Positions 42,719 through 54,471 of a stretch of DNA of 64,000 nucleotides are shown here, in pieces. The notes under the pieces are model-generated. The model made no database searches. It was not told the DNA's origin and worked only from the letters and a program-made list of their open reading frames with translations. Positions within the stretch are counted from its first letter, which is position 1. Each line of letters opens with the position of its first letter. The position numbers were made by a program, and so were the translations under genes. This DNA comes from Enterobacter ludwigii (lineage in GTDB: Bacteria > Pseudomonadota > Gammaproteobacteria > Enterobacterales > Enterobacteriaceae): NCBI GenBank assembly GCA_023023105.1, contig CP083824.1, forward strand, positions 1,674,001 through 1,738,000, read 5' to 3'.

Positions 42719-43837
42719 TTATCTGTTAAAACGCGAGAGTGAGAAGGGGCTCAGATCAAACTGTGGCGTGATACCCTGAGCAAACTGCGCGGCGATTTCG
42801 CCCAGCACGGAAGCAAACTTAAAGCCGTGGCCGCTCAGTCCTGTGATGAGCAGAGTGTTGTCATGCCCCGGCAGCGTATCAATGATAAAGTCTTCATCTG
42901 GCGTGTTGTCGTAGGTACAGGCCGCGCCATACAGCAAGCCGCCGATGCCTGGAAGAATATTGCGCAGGAACGAGAAGGCCTCTGACCCATCCTGTGGGTA
43001 AGCGCCGAAGGGTTTACGCTCCTCAGGGGAGGAGATAGCCTGGCCCCCGTTGTGTTTACCGATTTTCAGTGCGTCTTTTTCTGACGGGAAGCCGTAGAAC
43101 TGGTCGCCGTTGGGTAATTCGCCGGTGAAGGCCGGGAATTTATTCTGGGCGCTGTAACGACCATCCGACTGGAACCAGGAGAAGACCTTGCGCACCGGCT
43201 GGATCGGCAGAGCGGGCAGCAGGCGGGTAACCCAGGTTCCCGCGCTGACCAGCAGGCGATCCGCGGAATATTCACCGTCAAGGGTCGCTACCGTGACGCC
43301 ATTATCGTCATGGGTGATGGCGTCTACCGGACAGTTGAACAGCTGCGCGCAGCCTGCCTTCGCGGCAAGCTCGATCCAGGTCTTGATCGCCGTTTCGCAA
43401 TGCAGCACCCCGGAGTGGGCTTCAAAGAGGCCGATATAATCTTCCGGGACGGTAATTTCGGGCCAGCGCGCGGTAATACCCGTCGCGTCCAGCTTCTCAA
43501 CGTCCAGATTAAAAGCTTTTGCGCTGCGTTCGACGTTGGCGAGAAAATCAGAACTAGCCGGGCCGAGGTTGATCACCCCTGTGCGCTCGAAAATGCGATC
43601 TTCAGTCTGTTTCGCCAGGTCATCCCACAGCGCCTGTGCGCGGAGCACCAGCGGAACATAGCGCTCACCTTCACCATACGCATGGCGTATGAGTCGGGTG
43701 TCGCCATGATGGCTACCCTCTGTATGAGGAGGGCGGTGGGCATCAATCATCAGGACGTTCAGCCCTGCCTGTGTCGCATAATATCCGGCGGCAGAACCTA
43801 CGGAGCCGCTACCAATAATGATTAAGTCGTATCTCAT
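42719..43837 (-). CDS. solA: SolA, N-methyl-L-tryptophan oxidase
   Basis: SolA is a monomeric sarcosine-oxidase-type flavoenzyme that demethylates N-methyltryptophan and similar amino acids. The 372-residue protein has the FAD-binding [10 protein letters not shown] at residues 9-18 and the cysteine in YGAACTYDN that carries covalent FAD in the family. The [16 protein letters not shown]-terminal block is intact. The ATG at 43835-43837 gives the E. coli length; another ATG lies two codons upstream. Confidence 0.96.
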   Translation of the reverse strand: MRYDLIIIGSGSVGSAAGYYATQAGLNVLMIDAHRPPHTEGSHHGDTRLIRHAYGEGERYVPLVLRAQALWDDLAKQTEDRIFERTGVINLGPASSDFLANVERSAKAFNLDVEKLDATGITARWPEITVPEDYIGLFEAHSGVLHCETAIKTWIELAAKAGCAQLFNCPVDAITHDDNGVTVATLDGEYSADRLLVSAGTWVTRLLPALPIQPVRKVFSWFQSDGRYSAQNKFPAFTGELPNGDQFYGFPSEKDALKIGKHNGGQAISSPEERKPFGAYPQDGSEAFSFLRNILPGIGGLLYGAACTYDNTPDEDFIIDTLPGHDNTLLITGLSGHGFKFASVLGEIAAQFAQGITPQFDLSPFSLSRFNR

Positions 43838-43953
43838 ATGCATCTCGTAAACTCACGTTATGTGAGCAGAGTAATTAACAACGCGGGGTTAGACAAGGGT
43901 GAAATAAATAAGGCACCGCAAGGGTGCCTGTTGAGTGAAAGGTTGGCATTCGT

Positions 43954-44208
43954 TTAGTGCCGCTTATACTCATTTTCCTGATAGTCGCCAGATTCTATTT
44001 TTGCAATACCTGCCTCTAAAATAGAAATAAACTGACGAGCGACGTCTGTTGTTAGCCACAGCGTCTGTCCAACTTCCGCTTCTTCACGGTTGAGTTGATT
44101 CGGGGTTTGGTAGTGCAAACGCAGCATCAGTGCATCGTAGCTATCTACGGTACTGATATCCCAGCCTACAAGCGGATGGGTCTGGATGACTTCACTATTC
44201 TTTTCCAT
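43954..44208 (-). CDS. bssS: BssS, biofilm formation regulatory protein
   Basis: BssS is an 84-residue protein that influences biofilm formation through signal and catabolite pathways in E. coli by an unknown mechanism. The sequence MEKNSEVIQTHPLVGWDIST... is nearly the same as in E. coli. It stands alone between solA and dinI. The 274 bp upstream (44209-44482) contain the dinI terminator and no other gene. Confidence 0.95.
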   Translation of the reverse strand: MEKNSEVIQTHPLVGWDISTVDSYDALMLRLHYQTPNQLNREEAEVGQTLWLTTDVARQFISILEAGIAKIESGDYQENEYKRH

Positions 44209-44433
44209 TATAACCCCCTTAATGCGTGTTAGAAGACAACGGCTCTGAGGTTCAATGCATGTTTTTCTGAAGCTTTTTCAGTATACCAAGTAATAAGGGT
44301 TTCGACGGTAAAAATAAACAGGTAGCAACACATTTTTCTGCTTTTTAGGATTGTTCGAACAATAAAACACCATCTCGTTCACGATTTTTAAAGAAGATAT
44401 CGGAATAATTTGAACTTTCAGAATTTTCAGGCG

Positions 44434-44457
44434 AAAAAAAAGCCGGGGCGACCCGGC
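44434..44457 (-). terminator. Rho-independent terminator of dinI
   Basis: On the minus strand the stem GCCGGG / CCCGGC with a TCGC loop is followed by eight T residues, 25 bp after the dinI stop. Confidence 0.88.
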
Positions 44458-44482
44458 AAAAAAACACAATGAGGGAGCAGTA

Positions 44483-44728
44483 TTAATCTGTGATGAACCA
44501 GTCGTCAGCGCTTTCCCATGTTTCTTGCAGAATTTCGCTGATGCGATCTTTATCTTCTTTCGCAGCACCAATGACGGAGAGGTTGTTTGCTGTCGCATAA
44601 CGAACCGTTACGGCACCGGTATTGTCGGGAAAGGTGTTGTTAATTCGACGGGATAATTCCCCTGCCAGCGCATCCAGCGCGCCAACAGGCAGGACGGTGG
44701 TTTTGGCTATGGTGACTTCAATACGCAT
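44483..44728 (-). CDS. dinI: DinI, DNA-damage-inducible RecA modulator
   Basis: DinI stabilises RecA filaments while restraining LexA/UmuD cleavage. The 81-residue protein has the family pattern MRIEVTIAK at the start and an acidic C-terminal helix (ESADDWFITD) that mimics DNA. It is a single-gene unit with a LexA box directly upstream and a terminator directly downstream. Confidence 0.96.
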   Translation of the reverse strand: MRIEVTIAKTTVLPVGALDALAGELSRRINNTFPDNTGAVTVRYATANNLSVIGAAKEDKDRISEILQETWESADDWFITD

Positions 44729-44749
44729 AAATGCCCCCTGTGTAATATA

Positions 44750-44765
44750 CTGTTTATTTATACAG
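44750..44765 (-). promoter_or_regulatory. LexA (SOS) box of dinI
   Basis: The sequence CTGTTTATTTATACAG is CTG-N10-CAG with an AT-rich centre and flanking TA, a strong SOS box. It ends 21 bp upstream of the dinI start. Confidence 0.92.
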
Positions 44766-44802
44766 GTATATTATCGATTTGACAACAAGGGGCACTGAAT
44801 AT

Positions 44803-45849
44803 TTAGCGTTTTACTGTCCAGTGAACGGTTTCGCCCGCCAGGAATGGGACCAGAGTGTCATCCGTCAGGGCAATGGATTCCTCAACCTGGCTTGCTTTAC
44901 GCTCCAGTTCGATGAAGGTGTCATTGACCGGCAGACCATAGAAGCGCGGGCCGTTGAGGGAGCAGAACGCTTCAAAATGCTGCAGTGCGTTCATCTCTTC
45001 AAACACGGTCGCGTAGCTTGCGAGGGCGGTTGGGGCGTTGAAGCAGCCCGCGCAGCCGCAGCTTGCCTCTTTACGATGGCGGGCGTGAGGCGCGGAATCG
45101 GTACCGAGGAACGCGCGAGAGAACCCGCTGGCTACCAGCTCGCGCAGGGCCTGCTGGTGAATGTTGCGCTTGAGGATCGGCAGGCAGTACAGGTGCGGAC
45201 GTACACCGCCCACGAGCATGTGGTTACGGTTAAACATCAGATGCTGAGGGGTGATGGTGGCGGCAATAAGATCGTTGCCGTCACGCACATACTCTGCCGC
45301 GTCTTTGGTGGTGATGTGTTCGAACACGACTTTAAGCGCAGGCAGTCGCTGGCGCAGCGGTTCCATCACGGTCTCAATAAAGCGGGCTTCACGGTCAAAG
45401 ATGTCAATCTCGGCGTGGGTGACTTCACCATGTACCAGCAGCGGCATGCCCAGTTTCTGCATGCGTTCCAGCACCGGCATGATGGCATCAATACTGGTGA
45501 CACCGTGGCTGGAGTTAGTGGTGGCATTCGCCGGGTAGAGTTTTGCCGCAGTGAATACACCTTCGTTAAAACCGCGCTCTACTTCGTTCGGATCCAGTGA
45601 GTCGGTCAGGTAGCAGGTCATCAATGGGGTAAAATCATGCCCTGCGGGAACGGCATCAAGGATGCGCTGGCGATATGCGATTGCGGCATCGACGGTGGTG
45701 ACTGGCGGAACCAGGTTAGGCATGACAATCGCGCGACCATAAATTTCGCTGGTATAGGGCACGACGGTTTTCAGCATATCGCCATCACGCAGATGGATAT
45801 GCCAGTCGTCTGGGCGGCGGATTTTAAGAACCTGGGGTTGTGCAGTCAT
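44803..45849 (-). CDS. pyrC: PyrC, dihydroorotase
   Basis: PyrC closes carbamoyl aspartate to dihydroorotate, the third step of pyrimidine synthesis. The 348-residue enzyme is a class II dihydroorotase with the zinc ligands H17 and H19 in DWHIHLRDG, the carboxylated lysine in [13 protein letters not shown], further histidines ([13 protein letters not shown]) and the catalytic aspartate in LGTDSAPH. It is transcribed from a promoter whose leader can form the start-site-dependent hairpin known in E. coli. Confidence 0.97.
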   Translation of the reverse strand: MTAQPQVLKIRRPDDWHIHLRDGDMLKTVVPYTSEIYGRAIVMPNLVPPVTTVDAAIAYRQRILDAVPAGHDFTPLMTCYLTDSLDPNEVERGFNEGVFTAAKLYPANATTNSSHGVTSIDAIMPVLERMQKLGMPLLVHGEVTHAEIDIFDREARFIETVMEPLRQRLPALKVVFEHITTKDAAEYVRDGNDLIAATITPQHLMFNRNHMLVGGVRPHLYCLPILKRNIHQQALRELVASGFSRAFLGTDSAPHARHRKEASCGCAGCFNAPTALASYATVFEEMNALQHFEAFCSLNGPRFYGLPVNDTFIELERKASQVEESIALTDDTLVPFLAGETVHWTVKR

Positions 45850-45855
45850 GGAAGC

Positions 45856-45929
45856 TCCGGCTTGTCAGGAATCAGTCATTAGGATGGCTGTTTTTGCCGG
45901 ACACAAATCATAAGCGGAAACGTTTTCGT
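45856..45929 (-). promoter_or_regulatory. pyrC promoter, PurR box and leader hairpin
   Basis: On the minus strand a -10 TATGAT (45907-45912) leads to starts at the C or G of TCCGGC (45896-45901). Long C-started transcripts can pair TCCGGC with GCCGGA (45856-45861), which covers the GGAG ribosome site. This is the pyrimidine control known for E. coli pyrC. Upstream, 45914-45929 matches the PurR box ACGCAAACGTTTGCGT at 13 of 16 positions. Confidence 0.75.
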
Positions 45930-45944
45930 TTGCACACTTTTCCG

Positions 45945-45972
45945 TAAAAAAAAGGGCGCCTCAGCGCCCTTC
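45945..45972 (-). terminator. Rho-independent terminator of yceB
   Basis: On the minus strand the stem AAGGGCGC / GCGCCCTT is followed by a run of T residues, a few bases after the yceB stop. Confidence 0.85.
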
Positions 45973-45975
45973 AGG

Positions 45976-46536
45976 TTAATCGGTGAAAGGAATGACAATT
46001 TCTCCCGGTTTCACCTCTATCCCTTTTGCATATTTTTTCGCAAGAGCTTCACCCTTGCTCTTGTCTTCACTTAAGACATACGCAGGCTGCTGATTAAAAT
46101 AATTACGCAGCGACTGGTTCAGATAGGGCATCAGAGTTTGCAGAACCGGAGCCATCTTATCCGGGGAAACCTGAGCATCGACCACTTCCATCTCCTGCAG
46201 GAAAATCGCGCCTTTCTCTTTATTGAAAACGGGAAGGGCCTTCAGTTTGAGCTTAATGTTAGCTTTCTGGTTGCCAAAGAGAGAAGACATATCAAGATCT
46301 GCATCTCCTGCCAGAGTGACTTTGTTTGGCTCTTCACGTCCAATCTGGCTGGTGAGATTGGAAAGGACGATATGTGCGTCGGCAAGCCCTGGCACGCCAA
46401 TGTCTTTAGAGAAATTGTTATGTTTTTCCAGCGCCTGATTAATTTCCTGTTCACTGACGGTATATTGCGTTAGCTGGTTACAGCCAACCAGCAGACCGCT
46501 GACAATCAATGCTGCGGCGAAAACAATTTTCTTCAT
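45976..46536 (-). CDS. yceB: YceB, outer-membrane-type lipoprotein (DUF1439)
   Basis: This 186-residue lipoprotein has a lipobox LLVGC with the modified cysteine at residue 19. The mature part matches the DUF1439 family (TVSEQEINQALEKHNNF, then a lipid-binding-type beta/alpha fold). Function is unknown. The frame is open for 61 more codons upstream, but the ATG at 46534-46536 begins the signal peptide. In E. coli grxB lies between yceB and mdtH; here the mdtH stop is only 126 bp upstream. Confidence 0.94.
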   Translation of the reverse strand: MKKIVFAAALIVSGLLVGCNQLTQYTVSEQEINQALEKHNNFSKDIGVPGLADAHIVLSNLTSQIGREEPNKVTLAGDADLDMSSLFGNQKANIKLKLKALPVFNKEKGAIFLQEMEVVDAQVSPDKMAPVLQTLMPYLNQSLRNYFNQQPAYVLSEDKSKGEALAKKYAKGIEVKPGEIVIPFTD

Positions 46537-46661
46537 AGTGTTCCTCAACGAAAAATCGGCGCTTCTGTCCTGTGACGTCAGTATGTCAGTGTGAAATTGC
46601 AGAAACCAGCAGAAAAAACTGAGAAATGGGAGCGGGAGTGTACTCCCGCTCAAGGGAAGTG

Positions 46662-47870
46662 CTACGCGCCAGGCTCGAGCATGCCGCTCGCGCTGCGTTT
46701 CTGGCTGAACTGCCACCACAGGGCCAGCAGTGTGATTAAACCCACCACGCCGAGCATCATCCAGGGCAGTTCGGGTTGATTCAGGGCTTTACCGGCATCA
46801 AATAACCAACCGCCGCCGGTGTAACCTAATGCGCCGCCAAGCGCCAGCCCCAGCCGGCTGAACCCCATATAGCTGCCACGCGCCCGCGCATCCGCAAGCG
46901 AAGCGCTCAGCGTTTCACGGGCGGGCTCGGCGATGATAGAACCAATATAGAACGTGCAAATCAGCGTAAACAGTTGCTGAAGGGAGTTCACCAGGCCGAT
47001 CGGCATCATGCTCAGCGTCATCAGGAACAGCCCGGCCATCAGGCGATGCTCCAGACGAAAACGCCGTTCGCTCCAGCGGGCAATCGGATACAGCAGCGTC
47101 AACGACAGGCAGGCTTCGATGGCATACATCCATTTGACGGCAGCTGGGGTTCCCGCAATGTCGTTAACCATGATCGGCAGCATCAGCATCACCTGTACGG
47201 CGAGCATGTAGTAACCCGTCAGGGTTAACACGTACGTGACGAAACGCTTGTCGCGCAGCACACGACCGAGGCCTTCCCGGACGGGGGCTTTGACCGTCGA
47301 CAGTTTCCAGGCAGGCAGGAACAGGCCATTAAACAGCGCGCACAGAATAAAGAGCACCGCACCAGCGGCGCACACCAGACGGAAGTCATACTGCAGCAGC
47401 CAGCTTCCCAGCAGCGCGCCGATAACCGCACCCGCACTGTCCTGCATCATCAGAATCGAGAAGAAACGCCCTCTGTGCTGCGGACGAATGAGCTTCACCA
47501 CCAGCGCAGTGCGTGGCGGATCAAACAGCGTGCCCCCGATACCGGAAAGGAAGCAGGAGAACCACAGCAGCCAGGGCTCCTGAGCGACCGCCATCGTGGC
47601 AAAACCTGCCGCGCGAAGCAGCATACCGGTAACGATCATTGGTTTCGCGCCAAAACGGTCAGCGATGGCGCCACCAAAGACACCGAGACCCTGCTGGACA
47701 AACTGGCGTAACCCCAGGGCAATGCCAACCATCAATGCCGCCCAGCCCATTTGATCGACAAAACGAATCGAGATAAGGGGGAATACGACAAAAAAGCCGA
47801 GCACGACCAGCATGTTATCGACGAGCAGGAAATATTTACCCAGGCTCCTGGCCTGTGATACGCGGGACAT
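46662..47870 (-). CDS. mdtH: MdtH, MFS multidrug efflux pump
   Basis: MdtH is a 12-helix major facilitator of the drug:proton antiporter type, linked to quinolone tolerance when overproduced in E. coli. The 402-residue length equals that of E. coli. Motif A ([14 protein letters not shown]) lies between helices 2 and 3. AGGG lies three bases before the ATG. It diverges from rimJ across 236 bp in which I see no gene. Confidence 0.95.
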   Translation of the reverse strand: MSRVSQARSLGKYFLLVDNMLVVLGFFVVFPLISIRFVDQMGWAALMVGIALGLRQFVQQGLGVFGGAIADRFGAKPMIVTGMLLRAAGFATMAVAQEPWLLWFSCFLSGIGGTLFDPPRTALVVKLIRPQHRGRFFSILMMQDSAGAVIGALLGSWLLQYDFRLVCAAGAVLFILCALFNGLFLPAWKLSTVKAPVREGLGRVLRDKRFVTYVLTLTGYYMLAVQVMLMLPIMVNDIAGTPAAVKWMYAIEACLSLTLLYPIARWSERRFRLEHRLMAGLFLMTLSMMPIGLVNSLQQLFTLICTFYIGSIIAEPARETLSASLADARARGSYMGFSRLGLALGGALGYTGGGWLFDAGKALNQPELPWMMLGVVGLITLLALWWQFSQKRSASGMLEPGA

Positions 47871-48106
47871 TTTCCCTCCGGGGAAAATAAGAAGGTGAGC
47901 ACGCTAACATTCTGCGGTGTCATTCCGCTTTTTCCCACCCCTGTACGTGACAATATTTTTTTATCAAAAGGGTGCTTTGATAGAGAGTTCTCATCGAAAA
48001 TGGTGAAAAGAGGGCAAAATGGTATGTCACTGTTTTCACAGACGGCGCAGGCGCAGGTATAGTAAAGCTAATGGGTAAACAGAAGTGACGGGAAGGAGTG
48101 GGATCG

Positions 48107-48691
48107 ATGTTTGGCTATCGCAGTAATGTGCCAAAAGTGCGTCTGACAACGGACAGGCTGGTCGTTCGTCTGGTGCATGAGCGTGATGCCTGGCGTCTGG
48201 CGGACTATTACGCCGAGAATCGCCAGTTTTTAAAACCCTGGGAACCCGTTCGGGATGAGAGCCATTGTTACCCTTCTGGCTGGCAGGCTCGTCTCAGCAT
48301 GATTGCGGAATTTCACAAGCAGGGAAGTGCTTTCTATTTTGCGCTGCTGGATCCCGAGGAGAAAGAGATCATTGGGATTGCCAATTTTTCCAACGTGGTG
48401 CGGGGATCGTTTCACGCCTGTTACCTTGGCTACTCCATCGGCCAGAAATGGCAGGGACAGGGGCTAATGTACGAGGCGCTAACGGTGGCTATTCGCTATA
48501 TGCAGCGCACGCAACATATCCATCGCATTATGGCGAACTACATGCCGCATAATCAGCGTAGCGGTAATTTGCTGGCGCGATTAGGGTTCGAGAAAGAGGG
48601 CTACGCCAAAGATTATCTGTTGATAGACGGAGAATGGCGTGACCACATTCTGACAGCATTAACCACCCGGGACTGGACTGCAGGTCGTTAA
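48107..48691 (+). CDS. rimJ: RimJ, ribosomal protein S5 N-acetyltransferase
   Basis: RimJ acetylates the N-terminal alanine of ribosomal protein S5 and assists 30S assembly. The 194-residue GNAT protein has the acetyl-CoA-binding block [18 protein letters not shown] and the late [32 protein letters not shown] lies eight bases before the ATG; a GTG three codons earlier is rejected. It heads a run of closely spaced genes, rimJ-yceH-mviM. Confidence 0.97.
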   Translation: MFGYRSNVPKVRLTTDRLVVRLVHERDAWRLADYYAENRQFLKPWEPVRDESHCYPSGWQARLSMIAEFHKQGSAFYFALLDPEEKEIIGIANFSNVVRGSFHACYLGYSIGQKWQGQGLMYEALTVAIRYMQRTQHIHRIMANYMPHNQRSGNLLARLGFEKEGYAKDYLLIDGEWRDHILTALTTRDWTAGR

Positions 48692-48700
48692 GGAGAAAAG

Positions 48701-49351
48701 ATGAAATATCAGCTAAGCGGTACCGAAGCGCGCGTGATTGGGTGCTTACTCGAAAAACAGGTCACCACGCCAGAGCAGTACCCGCTCTCTGTCAATGCCG
48801 TGACGATGGCCTGCAATCAGAAAACCAACCGTGAGCCAGTCATGAACCTGAGTGAACACGAAGTTCAGGATGTGCTGGATGAGTTGGTCAAACGGCACTA
48901 CCTGCGGACCGTCAGCGGCTTCGGTAACCGTGTGACGAAATATGAGCAGCGTTTCTGTAATTCCGAATTTGGCAATCTGAAGTTGAGCGCCGCAGAAGTC
49001 GCGGTGATTACCACGCTGTTGCTGCGCGGGGCGCAAACGCCGGGTGAGCTGCGTACTCGTGCTTCCCGCATGCATGAGTTTGCGGATATGCAGGAAGTAG
49101 AGCAGGTTCTGGAAGGGCTGGCCTCGCGTGAAGAGGGGCCTTATGTGGTGCGTCTGGCGCGCGAGCCAGGTAAACGTGAAAGCCGCTATATGCATCTGTT
49201 CAGCGGCGAAGTTGATATTTCAGTAAAGTCTCTGGTAACCGATGTAAGTGTTGAACAAGATGATTTGGTTACGCGCGTGGCAGCGCTGGAAGACGAGGTC
49301 GCAGGACTGAAACAGCGTCTGGATGCGTTGCTGGCACACCTGGGAGACTAA
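48701..49351 (+). CDS. yceH: YceH, DUF480 protein
   Basis: YceH is a 216-residue cytoplasmic protein of the DUF480 family with two winged-helix domains (N-terminal [20 protein letters not shown] start, second domain around [14 protein letters not shown]) and a C-terminal coiled coil (about 185-212). It may bind nucleic acid, but no function is established. It starts 9 bp after rimJ with AGGAG just upstream and ends 2 bp before mviM. Confidence 0.94.
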   Translation: MKYQLSGTEARVIGCLLEKQVTTPEQYPLSVNAVTMACNQKTNREPVMNLSEHEVQDVLDELVKRHYLRTVSGFGNRVTKYEQRFCNSEFGNLKLSAAEVAVITTLLLRGAQTPGELRTRASRMHEFADMQEVEQVLEGLASREEGPYVVRLAREPGKRESRYMHLFSGEVDISVKSLVTDVSVEQDDLVTRVAALEDEVAGLKQRLDALLAHLGD

Positions 49352-49353
49352 GG

Positions 49354-50277
49354 ATGAAAAAATTACGCGTAGGCGTGGTGGGTCTGGGCGGCATCGCGCA
49401 AAAAGCCTGGCTACCGGTATTGGGTGCGGCGACGGACTGGACGCTTCAGGGGGCGTGGTCACCGAATCGCGAGAAGGCCGAGCGGATCTGCGAAACGTGG
49501 CGCATCCCTTATGCCAATTCTCTTCAGGATTTAGCCCACGAGTGCGATGCGGTTTTTGTTCATACCTCAACGGCAACCCACTATCAGGTGGTGAGTGAGC
49601 TACTCCATGCAGGGGTTCATGTATGTGTGGATAAGCCGCTGGCTGAAAATGTCCAGGACGCGGAACGGCTGATTGAGCTGGCGGCGCGTAAAAAACTGAC
49701 GCTGATGGTGGGTTTCAACCGCCGCTTCGCGCCACTTTACCAACAGCTGAAAGCGCAGTCCGGCAGTCTGGCCTCGCTCCGTATGGATAAACACCGTACC
49801 GACAGTATCGGACCCAACGATTTACGCTTCACGCTGCTGGATGACTATCTGCACGTCGTGGACACGGCGCTGTGGCTCAGTAACGGTAATGCGCAGCTGC
49901 AAAGCGGGACGCTCCTGACGAATGAGCAGGGTTAGATGGTCTATGCCGAACATCACTTCGCGATTGACCATCTGCAGGTAACGACCAGCATGCATCGTCG
50001 TGCGGGCAGTCAGCGTGAGTCCGTTCAGGCGGTGACTGACGGTGCGCTTTACGAAATCACCGATATGCGTGAGTGGCGGGAAGAGAAGGGCAACGGCGTG
50101 GTGACGCTTCCGGCGCCTGGCTGGCAGAGCACCCTGGAGCAGCGCGGGTTCGCAGGATGTGCCCGCCACTTTATCACCTGCGTGCAAAATCAGACGGTTC
50201 CTGAAACCTCCGGCGAGCAGGCCATTATGGCGCAACGCATTGTGGAGCGGCTCTGGCGAGAGGCGATGAGTGAATAA
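49354..50277 (+). pseudogene. mviM: mviM (yceM), Gfo/Idh/MocA-family oxidoreductase, split by an amber codon
   Basis: The frame from 49354 to 50277 encodes the 307-residue MviM, a putative NAD(P)-dependent oxidoreductase (GVVGLGGIAQKAW Rossmann motif, VCVDKPLAENVQDAE dehydrogenase block), but codon 194 at 49933-49935 is TAG. Both sides stay in one frame: the first part (193 residues) ends in LLTNEQG and the second resumes with MVYAEHHF, where the E. coli protein reads ...G-E-M-L-F-A-E-H-H-F. A single G-to-T change of a GAG glutamate codon explains it. The TAG is followed directly by ATG, so restart is conceivable, but the C-terminal domain would then be a separate 113-residue piece. murJ downstream is intact. 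Confidence 0.88.
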
Positions 50278-50322
50278 TTCGCTGTAACATCTGCGGATAG
50301 TAATTCGTTGAAATCCGGGTAG

Positions 50323-51942
<1,620 letters not shown>

Positions 51943-52001
51943 ACGCCAAAAGGGGAGTTCACCTTATGGTGCTCCCCACTGCATGATTTGTTGCTGCTGC
52001 T

Positions 52002-52427
52002 TCAAATCGAAATCTTTTTTACACCCGCAATACGTGCAGTAGCAGTCTGACCATCCGCACCGTACAGTCCGGTTTCTTTATGCGGTTTCAACACCTCAAG
52101 CGCTTGCTGATTACGCTCTATCTGACCTTCAAGCAGCCAGCCGTTATGCTGGTTAAGATCGCGCAGGTGTCGCGTTTTTTCAGTAATGGTCTGCCAACGC
52201 TCAACAATATCGTCATTTGCACTGCGCTTAGGATCTTGCTCAGCGCGGCGTTGTTGCTCCAGATAATCCAGCGTTGCCAGAAGCGAACTTTTATCTTCAG
52301 TAATACGCTGCAACGCGCTACCGTTAATGTGACCGGAAGAGAGATGCTGTTGCTCTGCGTCCATTACCGTTTTCAGGTCGTTCAGGACAACCGTCATTTG
52401 ATCCAGTATTTCTGACAGTCGACTCAT
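52002..52427 (-). CDS. flgN: FlgN, export chaperone for FlgK and FlgL
   Basis: FlgN binds the hook-filament junction proteins FlgK and FlgL and guides them to the flagellar export gate. The 141-residue protein is helical and highly charged (MSRLSEILDQMTVVLNDLKTVMDAEQQHL at the start). It is the last gene of the flgAMN unit, 4 bp after flgM, and its clients lie at the other end of the cluster. Confidence 0.95.
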   Translation of the reverse strand: MSRLSEILDQMTVVLNDLKTVMDAEQQHLSSGHINGSALQRITEDKSSLLATLDYLEQQRRAEQDPKRSANDDIVERWQTITEKTRHLRDLNQHNGWLLEGQIERNQQALEVLKPHKETGLYGADGQTATARIAGVKKISI

Positions 52428-52431
52428 ACGG

Positions 52432-52725
52432 TTAGTTACTCTGTAAGAAACTCTGTGCTTCCTGAATCAGGGCATCAGCAATTTTGCTGGTATCCATTTT
52501 CAGCTCACCGTTACGAATAGCCGTTTTCAGCGCTTCAACACGTTCCATATTGATATCGTTGCTGCCTGGCTGCATCAGTTTTGCCTGCGCGTCGCTCAGG
52601 GTCACGCTGGTGCTGTTGGACGTTGACGGTTTTTCCAGACGCGCTTTCTGCGCTGGCGTGTCATTCGTTTCGCGAGGTTGTACAGCGCTTACCGGCTTCA
52701 GGGCTGATGTACGATCAATGCTCAT
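52432..52725 (-). CDS. flgM: FlgM, anti-sigma-28 factor
   Basis: FlgM holds sigma-28 (FliA) inactive until the hook is complete and FlgM is secreted. The 97-residue protein has the disordered N-terminal half and the C-terminal sigma-binding helices ([27 protein letters not shown] and [16 protein letters not shown]). A perfect FliA promoter lies just upstream, so flgM is expressed both from this class 3 promoter and through flgA. Confidence 0.96.
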   Translation of the reverse strand: MSIDRTSALKPVSAVQPRETNDTPAQKARLEKPSTSNSTSVTLSDAQAKLMQPGSNDINMERVEALKTAIRNGELKMDTSKIADALIQEAQSFLQSN

Positions 52726-52785
52726 AGTGTTGTCCTCATCGAGGGTTCGCGGCGTTTGCGCCTGACATCATCATTAGTTGAATAT

Positions 52786-52812
52786 TTATCGGCAAGCGGC
52801 GCGAAATCTTTA
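52786..52812 (-). promoter_or_regulatory. FliA (sigma-28) promoter of flgMN
   Basis: On the minus strand TAAA, 15 bases, GCCGATAA matches the sigma-28 consensus exactly. It lies in the flgA-flgM gap, about 60 bp upstream of the flgM start. Confidence 0.92.
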
Positions 52813-52818
52813 AAAAGA

Positions 52819-53478
52819 TTATAGGTTAATCAGAATATTCCCATCAGAATCGACGGTTCCGCTAACCACCTGGCCTGAGGTCATTCTGACGCGGACGTTT
52901 TGTGCCACCGCAGCATTGTTTAACGCTTTCCCTTCGCTGTTGATACTAAAGCCATCTCCGTTGGCCACCACCATCACCTGCTGACCTGCTTTTATCCGCC
53001 ATGCCTGGCGCAACATTGAGAGCTGTATCGGCTGGCCTGGGGCGACGTCGCGCAGACTGACAGCGTCCTGCGCCTGGTTAATTTCCAGCATCGTGCGTGG
53101 CGGCAACTGATCCAGACGGCCGCGTTTTAACGTCACGCTGTTTGTCTGCAGCACGCTGCCGCGCGCAATGGGCACGGCGGCGACAACATAATTGCCCGTC
53201 GCCTGAACTGCAACCTGTAAATAGCGTTTTTCGTTGGCGCAGCGTGCCAGCACGTTCACATTCCCCCAGAGCTTTGTGAACCCCACCACGCTGAATGAAG
53301 GCTGATCACACGTAGGGTAGAGATTCGGTGGCGTGCGTACGGTAACAGTGACGTCATCGCTAAAACCCGCCAGCTTTTCAGCGAAAAAAGCCGTCAGTTG
53401 ATCCTGTAAGCCTTCAGCCTGCACCAGAGGGCTAAACAGCAAGAAAGTTGCCACCAGACCACGTTTTAACGTTTGCAT
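52819..53478 (-). CDS. flgA: FlgA, P-ring assembly chaperone
   Basis: FlgA is a periplasmic protein needed to assemble FlgI into the P ring. The 219-residue precursor has a signal peptide (ending VQA before EGLQDQLT), a paired-cysteine region (YPTCDQPSF and LARCANEKRY) and a C-terminal SAF-type domain (AVPIARGSVLQTNSV, IKAGQQVMVVANGDGFSI). The ATG at 53476-53478 is chosen over a GTG four codons upstream. It is divergent from flgB. Confidence 0.95.
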   Translation of the reverse strand: MQTLKRGLVATFLLFSPLVQAEGLQDQLTAFFAEKLAGFSDDVTVTVRTPPNLYPTCDQPSFSVVGFTKLWGNVNVLARCANEKRYLQVAVQATGNYVVAAVPIARGSVLQTNSVTLKRGRLDQLPPRTMLEINQAQDAVSLRDVAPGQPIQLSMLRQAWRIKAGQQVMVVANGDGFSINSEGKALNNAAVAQNVRVRMTSGQVVSGTVDSDGNILINL

Positions 53479-53534
53479 CGCAAGTTCCACCGTTTCCAGA
53501 ATTGAGTGAATTCTACCTGCAGTGGTTTTGCATC

Positions 53535-53574
53535 AACGGAATAAATAGCGACGCATTTTGCGCTTATTCCGTCG
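53535..53574. promoter_or_regulatory. FlhD4C2 box between flgA and flgB
   Basis: AACGGAATAAATAGCG (53535-53550) fits the FlhDC half-site AAYGSN2-3AAATARCG exactly. After 10 bases, CGCTTATTCCGT forms the opposite half-site. Such a site activates class 2 promoters in both directions, flgAMN and flgBCDEFGHIJ. Confidence 0.85.
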
Positions 53575-53635
53575 ATAGGGGAGACCGGGTGAGATTTAAG
53601 CTGTGAACTGAAATTTTGCCATCAGCGGAGGAGAC

Positions 53636-54052
53636 ATGCTCGATAAACTCGACGCCGCGTTACGTTTTCAGCAGGAAGCGCTCAATTTACGCGCCCAGCG
53701 GCAGGAGATTTTAGCCGCCAACATCGCCAACGCCGATACCCCAGGGTATCAGGCGCGCGATATTGATTTTTCCAGTGAACTCAAAAAGGTGATGGAGCGT
53801 GGACGTGCCGAAGAAACGGGTGTTGCACTCGCCATGACATCCTCGCGCCATATTCCTGCTCAGGCGATGACCGCGCCAACGACCGATTTACTCTATCGCA
53901 TTCCCGATCAGCCTTCACTCGACGGCAACACCGTGGATATGGACCGGGAGCGTACGCAGTTTGCCGATAACAGCCTGAAATACCAGACGGGACTGACCCT
54001 ACTCGGCGGACAAATCAAAGGCATGATGAACGTCCTGCAGGGGGGCAACTGA
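53636..54052 (+). CDS. flgB: FlgB, proximal rod protein
   Basis: FlgB forms the first ring of the flagellar rod. The 138-residue protein has the rod-family motif [21 protein letters not shown] (about residues 23-43). GGAGGAG lies a few bases before the ATG. It is the first gene of the class 2 operon, 3 bp before flgC. Confidence 0.97.
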   Translation: MLDKLDAALRFQQEALNLRAQRQEILAANIANADTPGYQARDIDFSSELKKVMERGRAEETGVALAMTSSRHIPAQAMTAPTTDLLYRIPDQPSLDGNTVDMDRERTQFADNSLKYQTGLTLLGGQIKGMMNVLQGGN

Positions 54053-54055
54053 TAG

Positions 54056-54460
54056 ATGGCCTTGCTGAATATTTTTGATATCGCCGGTTCGGCGTTAACC
54101 GCGCAGTCCAAACGTCTGAACGTGGCTGCCAGTAACCTGGCGAACGCCGACAGCGTGACTGGACCAGACGGCCAGCCTTATCGTGCCAAACAGGTTGTCT
54201 TCCAGGTTGATGCGGCGCCTGGCGCGGCAACGGGCGGCGTGAAAGTGTCTGATGTGGTAGAGAGCCAGGCACCGGATAAGCTGGTGTATGAGCCTGGCAA
54301 CCCACTCGCGGATGCTAACGGATACGTGAAAATGCCTAATGTGGATGTGGTGGGTGAGATGGTGAACTCCATGTCGGCTTCCCGTAGTTACCAGGCCAAC
54401 GTCGAAGTGCTTAATACCGTGAAGAGCATGATGCTCAAAACACTCACTCTCGGCCAGTAA
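54056..54460 (+). CDS. flgC: FlgC, proximal rod protein
   Basis: FlgC is a rod protein of 134 residues with the N-terminal motif [27 protein letters not shown] and the C-terminal coiled segment [29 protein letters not shown] shared by axial proteins. It lies 3 bp after flgB. Confidence 0.97.
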   Translation: MALLNIFDIAGSALTAQSKRLNVAASNLANADSVTGPDGQPYRAKQVVFQVDAAPGAATGGVKVSDVVESQAPDKLVYEPGNPLADANGYVKMPNVDVVGEMVNSMSASRSYQANVEVLNTVKSMMLKTLTLGQ

Positions 54461-54471
54461 AGGAGACATGC

